From Enterocloster alcoholdehydrogenati (GTDB lineage: Bacteria; Bacillota; Clostridia; Lachnospirales; Lachnospiraceae), in NCBI RefSeq assembly GCF_013282095.1, contig NZ_BLTJ01000005.1, positions 124,001 through 188,000 on the forward strand: a stretch of DNA of 64,000 nt, written 5' to 3'. Position 1 is the stretch's first letter, and every line of letters begins with the position of its first letter. Made by a program: the position numbers and the translations under genes. This document shows, one piece after another, positions 18,033 through 28,200 of this stretch. The notes under the pieces were generated by a model. It was not told where the DNA came from. It saw only the letters and a program-made list of their open reading frames with translations, and ran no database searches.

Positions 18033-18857
18033 TCATTCTGCTCTCATAGCCGCGTCCACATCCTCCCGCAGCTGTTTCCAGGCGTCCTCATGCTCCACAT
18101 AATACTTCGGGCACAGCTTTCCGTTGATATCGTAATGGCGGAGCACATCACTGCTCTTTAGCTTTAGCTGGCTGCACAGCCAGGCGGTCAGCTGAACCAC
18201 AGACTGATATGTGGCATCGCTGAATTTCCCGGTATCGTCAGGGTGGCAGACCTCAATGGAGAGCGTATCGTCATTTCTGGGGGCATTGGCATAAGCTACC
18301 TCGTCAATGGGGATGCACTGGATCACCTCTCCCTCCAGGCCCACGATAAAATGGCTGCTGGTGGAGGTGCCGCCCTTTTCGCTGTCCTGATCTGCCAGAC
18401 TGTCAAAATAATCCCTGTTGTCCTGTGCGGTTGAGCCGGGATTAGCCACGTAATGGATCACGATGTTATTGATCCGTCTGCGGCTTACATCGGGCCGGGA
18501 AAAGATATTTTTCCGTATAAACTCCTGTTTCACCCAGCCCGGCACCTCAACCGCCTTCAGATCCACCGTGTACGGACGTTCCCACCCCCATACATAATAA
18601 CCCCCGCCAAGACCGGACAGGACACCGATTACCAGCGCCATAAACACGGCTGCAAAGGGAAAGCCGCGCCTTTTTCGAACCGAACGCGCCGCTCCCCGCC
18701 TGCGGCTTTTCACCGTTTTCTTTACAGGCTCTTCTACGGGAACCTCTGCCAGTTCCTTCAGTTCTTCTGTAAGTTCGTTTTCCTCATCCCTGATATCGTT
18801 CATATCTGTAACCCGTCTTTCTGCGAAAGACACGGAAGGGATCCTGAAATCCGTCAT
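18033..18857 (-). CDS. Membrane-anchored N-acetylmuramoyl-L-alanine amidase (Amidase_2)
   Basis: 274-residue protein: an acidic then Arg/Lys-rich cytosolic N-terminus (about residues 20-65), one membrane helix (about 66-90), then an amidase_2/PGRP domain. Zinc-ligand motifs are NNIVIHYVANPG, the SSHFIV core and the late RHYDINGKLCPKYY. It would cleave the amide between MurNAc and L-Ala outside the membrane. The start is uncertain: ATG at 18857 and ATG at 18803 both lack a good RBS. No operon partner is evident. Confidence 0.88.
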   Translation of the reverse strand: MTDFRIPSVSFAERRVTDMNDIRDEENELTEELKELAEVPVEEPVKKTVKSRRRGAARSVRKRRGFPFAAVFMALVIGVLSGLGGGYYVWGWERPYTVDLKAVEVPGWVKQEFIRKNIFSRPDVSRRRINNIVIHYVANPGSTAQDNRDYFDSLADQDSEKGGTSTSSHFIVGLEGEVIQCIPIDEVAYANAPRNDDTLSIEVCHPDDTGKFSDATYQSVVQLTAWLCSQLKLKSSDVLRHYDINGKLCPKYYVEHEDAWKQLREDVDAAMRAE

Positions 18858-18923
18858 GTGTCTTCACGATCTGATACCATCAGTATAGCCGACTGTTTTT
18901 CTCTGCGCAAGTATATTTTAGCC

Positions 18924-19835
18924 TCAAAAGGCAAATACCTCTTTCATCCGTTCGATCAGATACCTCTCCGCCCGGTCCAGATAAACATCTTCTTTATAAA
19001 ATACATTCACATCCCAGCCGTCCGGCTCCCTGGAATAAGTATAGCAGCAGAATTTTTCTTTTCCTCCCAGAACCTCCAGCGCCCGCAGCGGCACAATCGC
19101 CGCCCCCAGCCCTGATGCTGCCAGCTGCACGGCAGAGATACAGCTGGAAACCTCCATGGCAATATTGGGGACAATTCCATGACTTTTCAAAATATTCTCC
19201 GTCTTTTTTCTGTTGGCATGACCTTTTTTCAGCAGAATGTAGGGAATTTGACTAAGCTGGCCCATATCAACCATCCCCTCCATGCCCGGAACCATCATTT
19301 CTTCTGTAACCATCCCCGGAGGCGTTACCAGAAGAAGTTCCTCTCTGTAAATTTTCTCTGTTTTCAGCCCGGCTGGAAGATTGTCTCTGTCTTTTGGAGC
19401 AACAAAAAAATCAATCTCATCCCGCAAAAGCATTTCAACCAGATTGTCTACCTTGCTTTCCTGCAGACGCAGTTCCACCCCTGGATATCTCTCCTTAAAA
19501 TCCCCCACTACCTTTGAAAGCATATATCCGGCCCTCTCAAGAGGCATCCCCAGAGAAATCTTTCCCTTTTCCCCCATACCAATATCTGCCAGTTCTTTAC
19601 GCAGGTTATCATTGAGAAGAAGGATTTTTCGTGCCGTATCCACATACTTTTCTCCTGCATAGGTAAGCGTCAGGGGATAGGTCCTGCGTTCAAACAGCTT
19701 TACCCCTACATCCTGCTCTACCTTGGATATAATATAGCTTAAAGACGGCTGGGAAATATACAGCCTTTTAGCCGCTGCCGTGACACTCCTGCAGTCTGCA
19801 ACCGCAGTAATATAAAGCATTTCGCGAAAATCCAT
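18924..19835 (-). CDS. LysR family regulator, downstream of aconitase
   Basis: 303-residue regulator with an N-terminal winged helix (ADCRSVTAAAKRLYISQPSLSYIISKVEQDVG) and an effector-binding domain. AAGGAG six bases before the ATG at 19835 fixes the start; an ATG eight codons earlier lacks an RBS. It lies 78 nt downstream of the aconitase gene in the same direction. The LysR protein CcpC controls aconitase in Bacillus, so a similar citrate-sensing role is a reasonable inference. Confidence 0.9.
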   Translation of the reverse strand: MDFREMLYITAVADCRSVTAAAKRLYISQPSLSYIISKVEQDVGVKLFERRTYPLTLTYAGEKYVDTARKILLLNDNLRKELADIGMGEKGKISLGMPLERAGYMLSKVVGDFKERYPGVELRLQESKVDNLVEMLLRDEIDFFVAPKDRDNLPAGLKTEKIYREELLLVTPPGMVTEEMMVPGMEGMVDMGQLSQIPYILLKKGHANRKKTENILKSHGIVPNIAMEVSSCISAVQLAASGLGAAIVPLRALEVLGGKEKFCCYTYSREPDGWDVNVFYKEDVYLDRAERYLIERMKEVFAF

Positions 19836-19913
19836 ACCATTCTCCTTTTTATGAATCACCCTCAGAGCCTCTTTCGTGATAATCGGGCCAATGGTGTCTC
19901 CTTACTCCAGTTT

Positions 19914-21881
19914 TTATTGAATCGCAGTTTCCTGCTTCAGCTGATGTTTCAGATACCGCAGCTGTCCTCCGCACAGCACTGCTTCCTGTTCGCTGTCCGT
20001 TACATCCAGAACAGTTTTAAAAACAGTACCCTTGGTTACGTTCTTTACCACAACCTCTTTTGATCTCAGCTGTTCCGGGAAATGTTCGATTTCCAGTTCG
20101 TCCATCTGGTCAATTTCATCGTAATCCGCAGGATTTTCAAACAGAAGGGGAACCACTCCGTGATTTACCAGATTGCCCTTGTGAATCCGCGCAATCCCCT
20201 TGGCAATCACTGCCTTTACGCCCAGGTACATGGGGGTTATAGCCGCGTGCTCTCTGGAAGAACCCTGTCCGTAATTCTCACCGCCGATAATGATACTCTT
20301 TCCCATCGCCCTGGCCCGGACGGCAAAATCGGGATCATAGCGATAATAGCAATACCGACTCATCAAGGGAATATTGGAACGCATACTGGAAAATTCTGCG
20401 CTGGCCGGCGTAATATCGTCTGTGGTTACATTGTCTCCTGCTTTTAAGCTGACCCTGCATTTTAAATGCTTCATCGGGGCGTCCGGTACCGGAAGAGGGG
20501 CGATATCAGGGCCGCGGACAACCTCCACTTTGGAAGCTTCTTCGGGAGAAAGAGGTCTGATAATCATGGAATCATCTACCGGATACCGTTCAGGCGCTTC
20601 AACAGTTCCAAGTACCGAAACCTCCTGTCCCATTATTTCCTCTGCTGTTGTAAGCACTCCGGCAATCGCCGTCGCTGCCGCACTTTCCGGGCTTACCAGA
20701 TATACGCTGGCATTGGGATTGCCCCCGCGTCCCCTAAAGTTGCGGTTCGTCGTCCGCACAGAAATAGCCTCTGTGGCAGGAGACTGTCCGATGGAGGTGC
20801 AGGGACCGCAGGCCAGCTCCAAAAGGCGCACCCCTGCATCTAAAAGCACATCAATATATCCGTCATGCAGAAGCTGCTTGTAAATCTGCTTTGTGGAAAT
20901 GGCGCAGGTACAGCTCACATCCTCATGGACATGATGTCCCTTAAAGACCAGGGCTGCTCTTGCAATATCCTTATAATTGCCATTGGTGCAGCTTCCAATC
21001 ATTACCTGCTGTACTGGTTTTTTCTCAATCTCACGGATGGCCGTCACACGATCCGGCTGATGCGGACAGGCAGCCAGCGGTTCCAATTCACTTAAATTTA
21101 CCTCCATTTCCCCGTCATACTCACAGTTTTCATCCGGTAAAAGCTCTATATAATCCTCTTCCCTGCCCTGAGCCTTTAAATATTTACGCACCTGCTTATC
21201 TGCCGGAAAAATCGAGGATGTAGCTCCCATCTCCGCCCCCATATTAGCGATGGTTACCCGGTCATCTACCTCAAGAGCCTCGGCTCCAGGCCCCACATAC
21301 TCATAAACCTTTCCCAAGCCTCCCTTTACTGAAATTCTGCGCAGCATCTCTAAAATCACATCCTTGGCGCTGCAGCCGGGGCGGAGAGTTCCAGTCAGAT
21401 TTACCCTGATTACCTGCGGCATCTTAAGCCGCATGGGAACACCGGTCATAGCTGTGGCAATATCCATACCCCCTGCTCCAATACAGAGCATACCGATGGC
21501 GCCTCCATGAGGAGTGTGGCTGTCACCGCCCATGCTCAGCTTTCCAGGTACGCCAAAACGCGCCACATGAACCGCGTGCATAATTCCGTTTCCCGGCCGT
21601 GATACATATACGCCGTATTTCTTTGCAACTGACTGAAGGTAGATATGGTCATCCGGCGTCTTATAATCCAGATAAAGCAGGTTGTGATCCAAATAGCTTA
21701 CGCTGGTCTCTACCTGCGTCCGGTCAAGTCCAATGGCCTCAAATGCCAGGTATGTCATAACTGCATTGATATCATGGGTAAGTGTCTGATCTACCTTCAG
21801 AAAAATTTCCTCCCCAAAAACCATATCTGAAGGCTTTGCAAGATGAGACGCCAGAATTTTTCTTGTTAAATTTTGTTTCAT
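19914..21881 (-). CDS. Aconitate hydratase
   Basis: Converts citrate to isocitrate using a 4Fe-4S cluster. At 655 residues it belongs to the shorter aconitase branch rather than the ~900-residue AcnA type. Cluster cysteines are visible in GSCTNGN and ACGPCTSIG; the active-site regions GGDSHTPHGGAIGM and the swivel-domain GGENYGQGSSREHAA are intact. AAAGGAG precedes the ATG. A promoter overlapped by an inverted repeat precedes it and a LysR gene follows. A homoaconitase or isopropylmalate isomerase role is less likely but not excluded. Confidence 0.9.
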   Translation of the reverse strand: MKQNLTRKILASHLAKPSDMVFGEEIFLKVDQTLTHDINAVMTYLAFEAIGLDRTQVETSVSYLDHNLLYLDYKTPDDHIYLQSVAKKYGVYVSRPGNGIMHAVHVARFGVPGKLSMGGDSHTPHGGAIGMLCIGAGGMDIATAMTGVPMRLKMPQVIRVNLTGTLRPGCSAKDVILEMLRRISVKGGLGKVYEYVGPGAEALEVDDRVTIANMGAEMGATSSIFPADKQVRKYLKAQGREEDYIELLPDENCEYDGEMEVNLSELEPLAACPHQPDRVTAIREIEKKPVQQVMIGSCTNGNYKDIARAALVFKGHHVHEDVSCTCAISTKQIYKQLLHDGYIDVLLDAGVRLLELACGPCTSIGQSPATEAISVRTTNRNFRGRGGNPNASVYLVSPESAAATAIAGVLTTAEEIMGQEVSVLGTVEAPERYPVDDSMIIRPLSPEEASKVEVVRGPDIAPLPVPDAPMKHLKCRVSLKAGDNVTTDDITPASAEFSSMRSNIPLMSRYCYYRYDPDFAVRARAMGKSIIIGGENYGQGSSREHAAITPMYLGVKAVIAKGIARIHKGNLVNHGVVPLLFENPADYDEIDQMDELEIEHFPEQLRSKEVVVKNVTKGTVFKTVLDVTDSEQEAVLCGGQLRYLKHQLKQETAIQ

Positions 21882-21914
21882 TAGCTCCTCTCCTTTATCT
21901 GTGTTTATCTTTCC

Positions 21915-21956
21915 ATTATATACACAGTTTTTTCATAAGTAAAATACATGATTTTA
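21915..21956 (-). promoter_or_regulatory. Aconitase promoter with LysR-type operator over the -35
   Basis: On the minus strand a TTTACT -35 (21938-21943), 17-nt spacer and TATAAT -10 (21915-21920). The dyad TAAAAT-N5-ATTTTA (21940-21956) overlaps the -35 and fits the T-N11-A pattern of LysR sites. A bound regulator would compete with RNA polymerase. Confidence 0.5.
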
Positions 21957-22040
21957 TATGATAGTTATATAGTTTTATCTATAATGCTTGATTCTCCTGC
22001 TCCAGATGGCGTAGAATAAATCATTACCACCAGACGATGC

Positions 22041-22066
22041 AACTTTTTCACAAATGCTGCCGTCTA
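22041..22066 (+). promoter_or_regulatory. ECF-type (autoregulatory) promoter of sigV-rsiV
   Basis: TGCAAC ending at 22043, T-run, 17-nt spacer, then CGTCTA at 22061-22066. This fits the AAC-N16/17-CGTC pattern used by many ECF sigma factors on their own promoters. It overlaps the ATG at 22054, so translation must start downstream, at the GTG at 22132. Confidence 0.6.
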
Positions 22067-22131
22067 ACACACAGAATCAGATGAACCGGCGAATTTCACC
22101 GCGGTTCACACCAAGAAAGGAGGAGCTTAGC

Positions 22132-22632
22132 GTGGATACCACCCCCATCACACAGCAGACAGAGCAGATACTCATCGAACATTATGAGCAGTTCTACCGT
22201 CTGGCATACAGCTATGTACAAAACCGGGAGGATGCGCTGGATGTAGTTCAGGAAAGCGCCTGCAAAGCCATCCGGGACTGCGGACAGGTAAAAAATCCAG
22301 CCTACCTGTCTACCTGGATCTACCGGATTGTTGTCAATACAGCGCTGGATCTTCTGCGCAGAAATAAAAAGGAGATTATAACCGAAGAGCTTCCCGATAT
22401 TCCCATTGAGGACCAATACCAGGAGCTTGACCTTAAAACAGCCTTAAACAGCCTGGATGAAAAGAGCAGAACCGTCATTGTGCTTCGCTACTTTGAAGAC
22501 ATGAAACTGGAAGATATTTCCAGAATTGTGGATGAAAATCTAAATACTGTAAAAGCCCGTCTCTACCGGGCATTAAAAAAACTGAGGATCACCATGGAGC
22601 CGGAGCCGCTTCAGAAATCCTACGCCAAATGA
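22132..22632 (+). CDS. sigV: ECF sigma factor, SigV-like
   Basis: 166-residue sigma-70 family factor with region 2 (YRLAYSYVQNREDALDVVQES, ending in LSTWIYRIVVN) and region 4 helix-turn-helix (VIVLRYFEDMKLEDISRIV...NTVKARLYRALKKL). The GTG start has AAAGGAGGA upstream; the longer ATG frame begins inside the promoter. The adjacent rsiV-like gene 13 nt downstream identifies the pair with the lysozyme-stress SigV/RsiV system. Confidence 0.85.
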   Translation: MDTTPITQQTEQILIEHYEQFYRLAYSYVQNREDALDVVQESACKAIRDCGQVKNPAYLSTWIYRIVVNTALDLLRRNKKEIITEELPDIPIEDQYQELDLKTALNSLDEKSRTVIVLRYFEDMKLEDISRIVDENLNTVKARLYRALKKLRITMEPEPLQKSYAK

Positions 22633-22645
22633 AAGGAGTATTTAT

Positions 22646-23551
22646 ATGGATCAGAACGAGTTCAAACCTTCCGGATACAGACAGTTAGAGAATCTCCGAC
22701 AGGAGTATGCCTCTCTCCCTGTTCCTCTTGAGGCCAGGGAGCGTATCCTTAAAGGCATTGCATTGGGAAAGAGAGCCTCTCATTCAAAAGAGTTTCCCCC
22801 TCTTCCGCCACAGAAAGGAGTCATTTTTATGAAACTTATAAAACGTACCGGTATGACCGCAGCGGCGGCCATGATGGCAATTACCATCCTGGCCAATATC
22901 GACCCTACTATCGCAAACGCCATGGAGCAGATCCCGGTGATCGGCCCCATTTCCAAAGTAGTCACCTTCCGTACCTATGAAAATAATACCGATAATTTTG
23001 AGGCCAATGTCCAGATTCCTCAGGTGGAAGCTGCGCCGGAGGCAGTCAATAAGCCCATTGAGCAGTATGCAGACGAATTGATCGCTTCCTATGAGAAAGA
23101 ACTGGCCCAGTCGCAGGGAGAGGGCCATTATTCCCTGGATTCCTCTTATAAGGTTGTTACTGATAATAACAAATATCTGTGCATCCGCATCGATACCACA
23201 GTGGTGATGGCCAGCGGAGCGGAATATACCAAGATATTTACCATTGACAAATCCACCGGGAAGGTCATTTCACTGAAGGATCTGTTTCAGAATCCCTCCG
23301 AAAAACTCGCAGCCATCAGCAGCAATATCAAAGAACAGATGGCAGATCAGATGGCAAAGGATGATTCTGTAAGCTATTTCTACAACAGCGATATGCCGGA
23401 AGACGACTTTAAGGGACTGAGCGGAGAGGAAAGCTTTTATTTCAACCAGCAGGGACTTTTAGTCATTACCTTTGATGAGTATGAAGTAGCGCCGGGATAT
23501 ATGGGAGCCGTGGAATTTACCATTCCCGCCGATGTGGCAGGAACCTTCTGA
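22646..23551 (+). CDS. rsiV: Anti-sigma factor RsiV-like, DUF3298 domain
   Basis: 301-residue membrane protein: a cytosolic N-terminal anti-sigma segment (about residues 1-60), one membrane helix (about 68-88, MTAAAAMMAITILA), then an extracellular DUF3298/RsiV domain. In Bacillus and Clostridioides RsiV binds lysozyme outside, is cut by signal peptidase and site-2 protease, and frees SigV. An ANA motif after the helix could be the cleavage site. The gene follows sigV by 13 nt and ends before a strong terminator. Confidence 0.85.
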   Translation: MDQNEFKPSGYRQLENLRQEYASLPVPLEARERILKGIALGKRASHSKEFPPLPPQKGVIFMKLIKRTGMTAAAAMMAITILANIDPTIANAMEQIPVIGPISKVVTFRTYENNTDNFEANVQIPQVEAAPEAVNKPIEQYADELIASYEKELAQSQGEGHYSLDSSYKVVTDNNKYLCIRIDTTVVMASGAEYTKIFTIDKSTGKVISLKDLFQNPSEKLAAISSNIKEQMADQMAKDDSVSYFYNSDMPEDDFKGLSGEESFYFNQQGLLVITFDEYEVAPGYMGAVEFTIPADVAGTF

Positions 23552-23611
23552 CCAGTCTCTGCTTACCGTCTAAGCCGTCCTGTTTTAGCCCTGCAGTCAT
23601 GCTTCATAAAC

Positions 23612-23660
23612 AAAATACCGCCTTCTGCCGTAAACTTCCAACGGCGGGAGGCGGTATTTT
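23612..23660 (+). terminator. Intrinsic terminator after rsiV
   Basis: AAAATACCGCCT with GCCGT arms (23612-23631) pairs with ACGGC and AGGCGGTATTTT (23641-23660). It can work on both strands and so may also end the tRNA-Ser transcript. Confidence 0.85.
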
Positions 23661-23698
23661 ATAACTGCAGCCTGCGCCTTTGGCGTCAGGCTATAAAG

Positions 23699-23787
23699 CG
23701 GAGGAAAAGGGATTTGAACCCTTGCGCCGGTGCTGCCGACCTACTGGTGTTCGAAGCCAGACCCTTCAGCCACTTGGGTATTCCTCC
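23699..23787 (-). tRNA. tRNA-Ser (anticodon CGA)
   Basis: An 89-nt minus-strand cloverleaf: acceptor GGAGGAA/TTCCTCC, D-arm CCC...GGG, anticodon loop TTCGAAC with anticodon CGA, a long variable arm (TAGGTCGGCAGCACCGGCGC), T-arm AAGGG-TTCAAAT-CCCTT and discriminator G. The long variable arm and G73 are serine identity features. The CCA end is not encoded. It reads UCG codons. The closing anticodon-stem pair is a C-A mismatch. Confidence 0.93.
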
Positions 23788-23991
23788 ATCGGTCTGCTTA
23801 TCTGCAGACTGTGTTATTATACACTAAAATATCCTATTTGGGTAGTAGGATTTTTTATTTTCTCTGATTTTTACCCATTTTTTTGAAGTTTTTGGAAATA
23901 TCCCGAAAAGAGCTCTCTAAAATCTTATGAATTATCTATTTTTTTATCTTGATTTTTCTGCCCGTGTAGTATATATTTCTCCCGTAAAAAC

Positions 23992-25188
23992 TTGAATGGA
24001 TGGTACAGACACATGAAAAAAGCTATGCCCCTTAGGGAACTCCTTCCCCTCCTGGGAATGACGGTTTCCGCCTTTATCTTTAATACCTCAGAGTTTATGC
24101 CCATCGGCCTTCTCACCGACATTGCCGCTGCCTTTCATATCACAGAGGCACAGGCTGGTATGCTGATCACGGCCTATTCCTGGGTGGTCACTCTTTTATC
24201 CCTGCCTCTTATGATCCTGGCCTGCCGAATGGATTTTAAGAAGCTGCTCCTTGGGACTGTAGGACTCTTTGGCATCTGTCAGATTCTTTCTGCTGTTTCC
24301 CCCAATTTCACCGTGCTGCTCCTCTCCCGCCTGGGTGTGGCCTGCGCTCATGCAATCTTCTGGTCCATCGCCTCTCCCATGGCAGTGCGGCTGGTTTCAG
24401 AAGAACACCGTTCCTTCGCACTCAGCATGATCGTAACCGGAACCTCTGTAGCCATGATCTTCGGCCTGCCTCTTGGACGTATGATCGGCCTCACCGTGGG
24501 CTGGCGAATGACCTTTGCAAGCGTGGCCGTGGTCGCTTTTATCGTTCTGTTTTACATGAGCGCCCTGTTCCCGAAACTCCCCGGATCTCAGTCATTTACC
24601 CTGACCCAGCTGCCGGAGCTTTTTAAGAATCCGGTGCTTATGGGGCTTTATGGAATCACCTTTTTGTTTGCCACAGCCTATTATACAGGCTACAGCTACA
24701 TCGACCCTTTCCTGCAGCAGGTGGCCGGTATGCCCGCAGGGCTTATCACCCTTGCGCTGACAGTGTTCGGTGTAGCGGGACTTTTGGGAAGTTTCCTTTT
24801 CTCTAAGTTTTATGACAGGATGCGTTATTCCTTTATACAGATGGCCCTTTTAGGCATTACGCTTTCGCTCCTGCTCTTATCGCCTGCCAGCGTAAGTTCC
24901 TGGGCTGTGATTGCCCTGTGCGTACTCTGGGGCATCTGTGCTACTGCCTTTAACGTAGCTTTCCAGTCGGAGACCATAAAAGCCTCCTCCGAGTCCGCTT
25001 CTGCTGTAGCCATGTCCATCTTCTCCGGCATCTTTAATCTGGGGATCGGCTGCGGAACCTGGCTGGGAGGCACAGTCTGCACCTATGGCTCCATCGCCTG
25101 GATCGGATTTGCCGGCGGTATCGTGGGTGTAATTGCAGCTGTCGGTTTCTGCCTGGTATTGGCGCCGAATATGAAGCGGGCAAAATAA
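23992..25188 (+). CDS. MFS exporter, DHA1 sugar/drug efflux type (SotB-like)
   Basis: 398-residue membrane protein with 12 predicted helices. The N-terminal helix with FIFNTSEFMPIGLLTDIAAAF and the later MDFKKLLL loop match the SotB/YdhP group, which export arabinose, purine analogues or drugs by proton antiport. The start is unsure: neither the ATG at 23992 nor the one at 24013 has a strong RBS. It stands alone and is followed by a terminator. Confidence 0.85.
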   Translation: MNGWYRHMKKAMPLRELLPLLGMTVSAFIFNTSEFMPIGLLTDIAAAFHITEAQAGMLITAYSWVVTLLSLPLMILACRMDFKKLLLGTVGLFGICQILSAVSPNFTVLLLSRLGVACAHAIFWSIASPMAVRLVSEEHRSFALSMIVTGTSVAMIFGLPLGRMIGLTVGWRMTFASVAVVAFIVLFYMSALFPKLPGSQSFTLTQLPELFKNPVLMGLYGITFLFATAYYTGYSYIDPFLQQVAGMPAGLITLALTVFGVAGLLGSFLFSKFYDRMRYSFIQMALLGITLSLLLLSPASVSSWAVIALCVLWGICATAFNVAFQSETIKASSESASAVAMSIFSGIFNLGIGCGTWLGGTVCTYGSIAWIGFAGGIVGVIAAVGFCLVLAPNMKRAK

Positions 25189-25204
25189 GAGCATTGAATT
25201 GGGG

Positions 25205-25245
25205 AATACCGCGGGATCCCATATCCGATTCCGCGGTATTTTTTG
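25205..25245 (+). terminator. Intrinsic terminator after the MFS gene
   Basis: AATACCGCGG (25205-25214) pairs with CCGCGGTATT (25231-25240) followed by TTTT. It probably also ends the convergent GH2 transcript, since the arms are AT-bounded on both sides. Confidence 0.85.
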
Positions 25246-25292
25246 AAAATAACCCTTTCTTTTATTTGCTTATTTCAAGCACCCCTTCCCTA

Positions 25293-28200
25293 TTATGGTT
25301 TCCACACGCCATCTTCCCCTACCTGATATCCATCCGGCGTTTTTGTATCCTTTAACAGTTTTCCTCGAAATCCGTCTGACACATCATTGAAATAATACCA
25401 TTTCCCATCAATCTGTTTCCAGCCGGTGATCATCCTGCCCCGTTTTCCATCTGATACCGGATTCAGATAGAATGTGCCGTCATCCAGCGTCAGCCATCCG
25501 TCAGCCATATTTCCCATTTCATCAAAGTAAAACCAGTCATAGGAATCGCCGTTGAGCGTATAGATCCAGCGGGACACTGCCTGTACGCCGTCTGCATCAG
25601 TAAAACTCCATTTTTGGCCGTTCTCTTTCCAAACACCTACTGTTACATATTTCCCCCCATCCAGAGGCACCGGTATGTTTGAAGTTTTGTGTTGGCTGTT
25701 AGAACTGCCTGATCCATCTGAGGAATGATCTGGTTTCTTCTGATTCTTTTTCAGTGAAGTATAAGCTTTTTCCAGTTTCTCCAGAGCTTTATCTACTTCC
25801 TTTTGAGAAACTCCCTCTGTTTCCATAATCTCCATTGCATCCTCTAAGGCATCATTCAGGTCATCCCAGCTCTTCTCTGTGTAGTCCTCTTCATCCATAG
25901 ACTCCAGCTTTTGGAGAATCTCTTCCACCCTCTTTTTAAGAAGCGTCTTATCCGCAGGCTTTTCAGCCTCGCCCTTCTCATATTTTGCCTTGATGGTCAG
26001 ATCTGATTTTACCTCATCAAACTCTCTGCTCCATCCCACAAAGTGATAGCCTTCTCTCTGAGGATCTTCCGGAGCCTGGGCTGCCTGTGCGTAAGGAATC
26101 CTCTGACGGCTTAAAACAGTTCCGTCCCAGTCTTCAAACACTACGTCAAAGCATTTTGTGTATGCAAGTGCATAAATGCCGTCTACACCTGCATCAAACG
26201 TAAGATACTTTCCTTCTGCCATGCTGCTTACTTCCGTGAGCATGAAACCGTCCCCATCAAATTCATAACTGTAAACAATGTAATCCGTCATTCTCCGGTC
26301 CTCCTCAGGCAGTTCCAGTACCACCTGGGCTGCGGGAAGAGAATTATCTGTCAGTTGTACGCTTATCGGCTGTCCGCCTCCGTTTGTGATCTTATGGGTG
26401 GTTGTGCGAAGCCAGAAACTGATTCGGGTTGCCTTTTTCAGTTCCCTGTCCTCCTGGATTCCCATTTCATCCTGAAGAGCCAGAAGAGGAGCCGGAATGT
26501 CACGGCTTAAAATAGCTGCAGGATTTTTTACTGCCAGATCCGCATCCGATGCCGTTGCCCGTTTCGCATTGGAACCGGTTGCCTTTTTGGCATCCGAGGG
26601 AGTTGCCCTGCCGGCCTCGGAAGGGGTTGCCTTCTGGGCGTCGGAATCTGTTGCTACTCTGTCATTATAGCTTTTCAAAATATCCTTTTTGGAAGGCGCG
26701 CTCCTGCTGTATTTAATATTCATCTTCAGTTCAACGCTGCCTCCCCGCGCAAGGGCCGTCTCATCGTTCTCGTCCATGGCTGCATCCAGCAGTTCGCCTA
26801 ATTCCTCCTCATCTGTATAGGCAAACCAGTCAGAAGGATCTGCTGTGCTGTAGGAATCTTTTGTCACATGAGACATTCCCTCATCCCGATACACTGCAAC
26901 CAGACGCACACTGCTGCCTGGAACTGTAAATGTAATCTCCTCCTGCTTTAGCTGCTGATTTTTCAGCACCGCGGCAGGCGTGCATCTCCAGTGGTCAAAG
27001 ACCTGTCCCTGGCGCTCCTCTGCCTGTACCGTAACTGTCTTTCCGCTTTCAGCCTGAGCCCGGGAACCTCCTGTGTAATCTTCTCCCTCAATTCTTATGA
27101 CAGCTCCGTTCACCGCCGTTATATCCTGAGAAATCAGGCTGACAATCCGAAATTCTTTTCGGATCTGTCCGGAATACTTCATAATTCCTTTGACGGTTAC
27201 AGAACCCGTGCCCGGCTTATCATTATTTTCATAGGCCAGTGTGTAGTCGATCCCATACTTTAACTTTGCGCCGTCCAGTGTAACCGTAACCTCCGGCTTC
27301 ACAGGATTCCCTGCCTCATCCATGATGTATATTTCATCATCCAAAACTGCCTCTGCCGCATCGGTTAAATCTATGGTTTCTCTGGCCCTGCGAACACGGA
27401 TCTCTGCTGCCGTAATGAACTTATCCTTCTGGTCTCCATGAGTCTTTACGCCTGTCATGCGCACATATTTTGCCGCAGCAGGCTCTTCAAAGGCTGCCAG
27501 CTTCCAGCCGCCGTCATCCCCCCAGTTTCCGGATGCTGCTGTTTTCCATTCTATTTTATCTGTACTCACTTCAACCTTATACTCATTAACGCGTCCATTC
27601 TTGGCATCCTGTCTGGGCAGATACCGAAGGCCCTCAAGCTTTGTCTCTTCCTCCAGTTCGAGGATAATCCAGCGCCCATCTGAAGGATCATAAGTTTTCC
27701 AGTTATTATGCCAGAATGTGTTTGTCTTTCCATCCAGAACATTTTCCTTGGGTGCCTGTTCTCCCACAACCTCCTCGCTGCTGACCGAATCCACTGTCAT
27801 CTGGTCTGCAGGATAATCCATGGAAGCATCATCCGGTCCGATGGCCGAATCTGCCCCCAGGTTAATGGTAAACTGAGCCCGGCTGGAATGATCCTCAGCT
27901 TCTGTAATGATAATTACCTTGTCCTCCAAAGCAGGAAGGATGGTAACTGCCGCATTCTCCTTACCCTCTGCCAAAATATCCTCCACTACCGTCATAGGCG
28001 TGCTGTAGGAATCGCCGGTAAGCATATCTTCTCCCACTTCCACCCCGTTTAATGTCAGCGCAGACAGCCCAACCTCATTTCCAGCCGAAAACCGTCCTTC
28101 CGCGCGGTACAGCTCCACTTCCGTAATTGCCGTGGCCGCTTTCCTTCCTTCGGAAACCTGGGCCGTCCTGGAATTATGTACCACAACCTTTATATATGTG

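Noticed and set aside
18453-19115. 220-codon plus-strand frame opposite the amidase and LysR genes
   Set aside because: It spans two real genes on the other strand and has no family features.
22054-22131. Longer sigV start at the ATG 22054
   Set aside because: The ATG lies within the ECF promoter, and the GTG at 22132 has the RBS.
23699-23787. tRNA-Sec, given selD nearby
   Set aside because: The anticodon is CGA, not TCA, and the acceptor-T arm lengths are those of ordinary tRNA-Ser.
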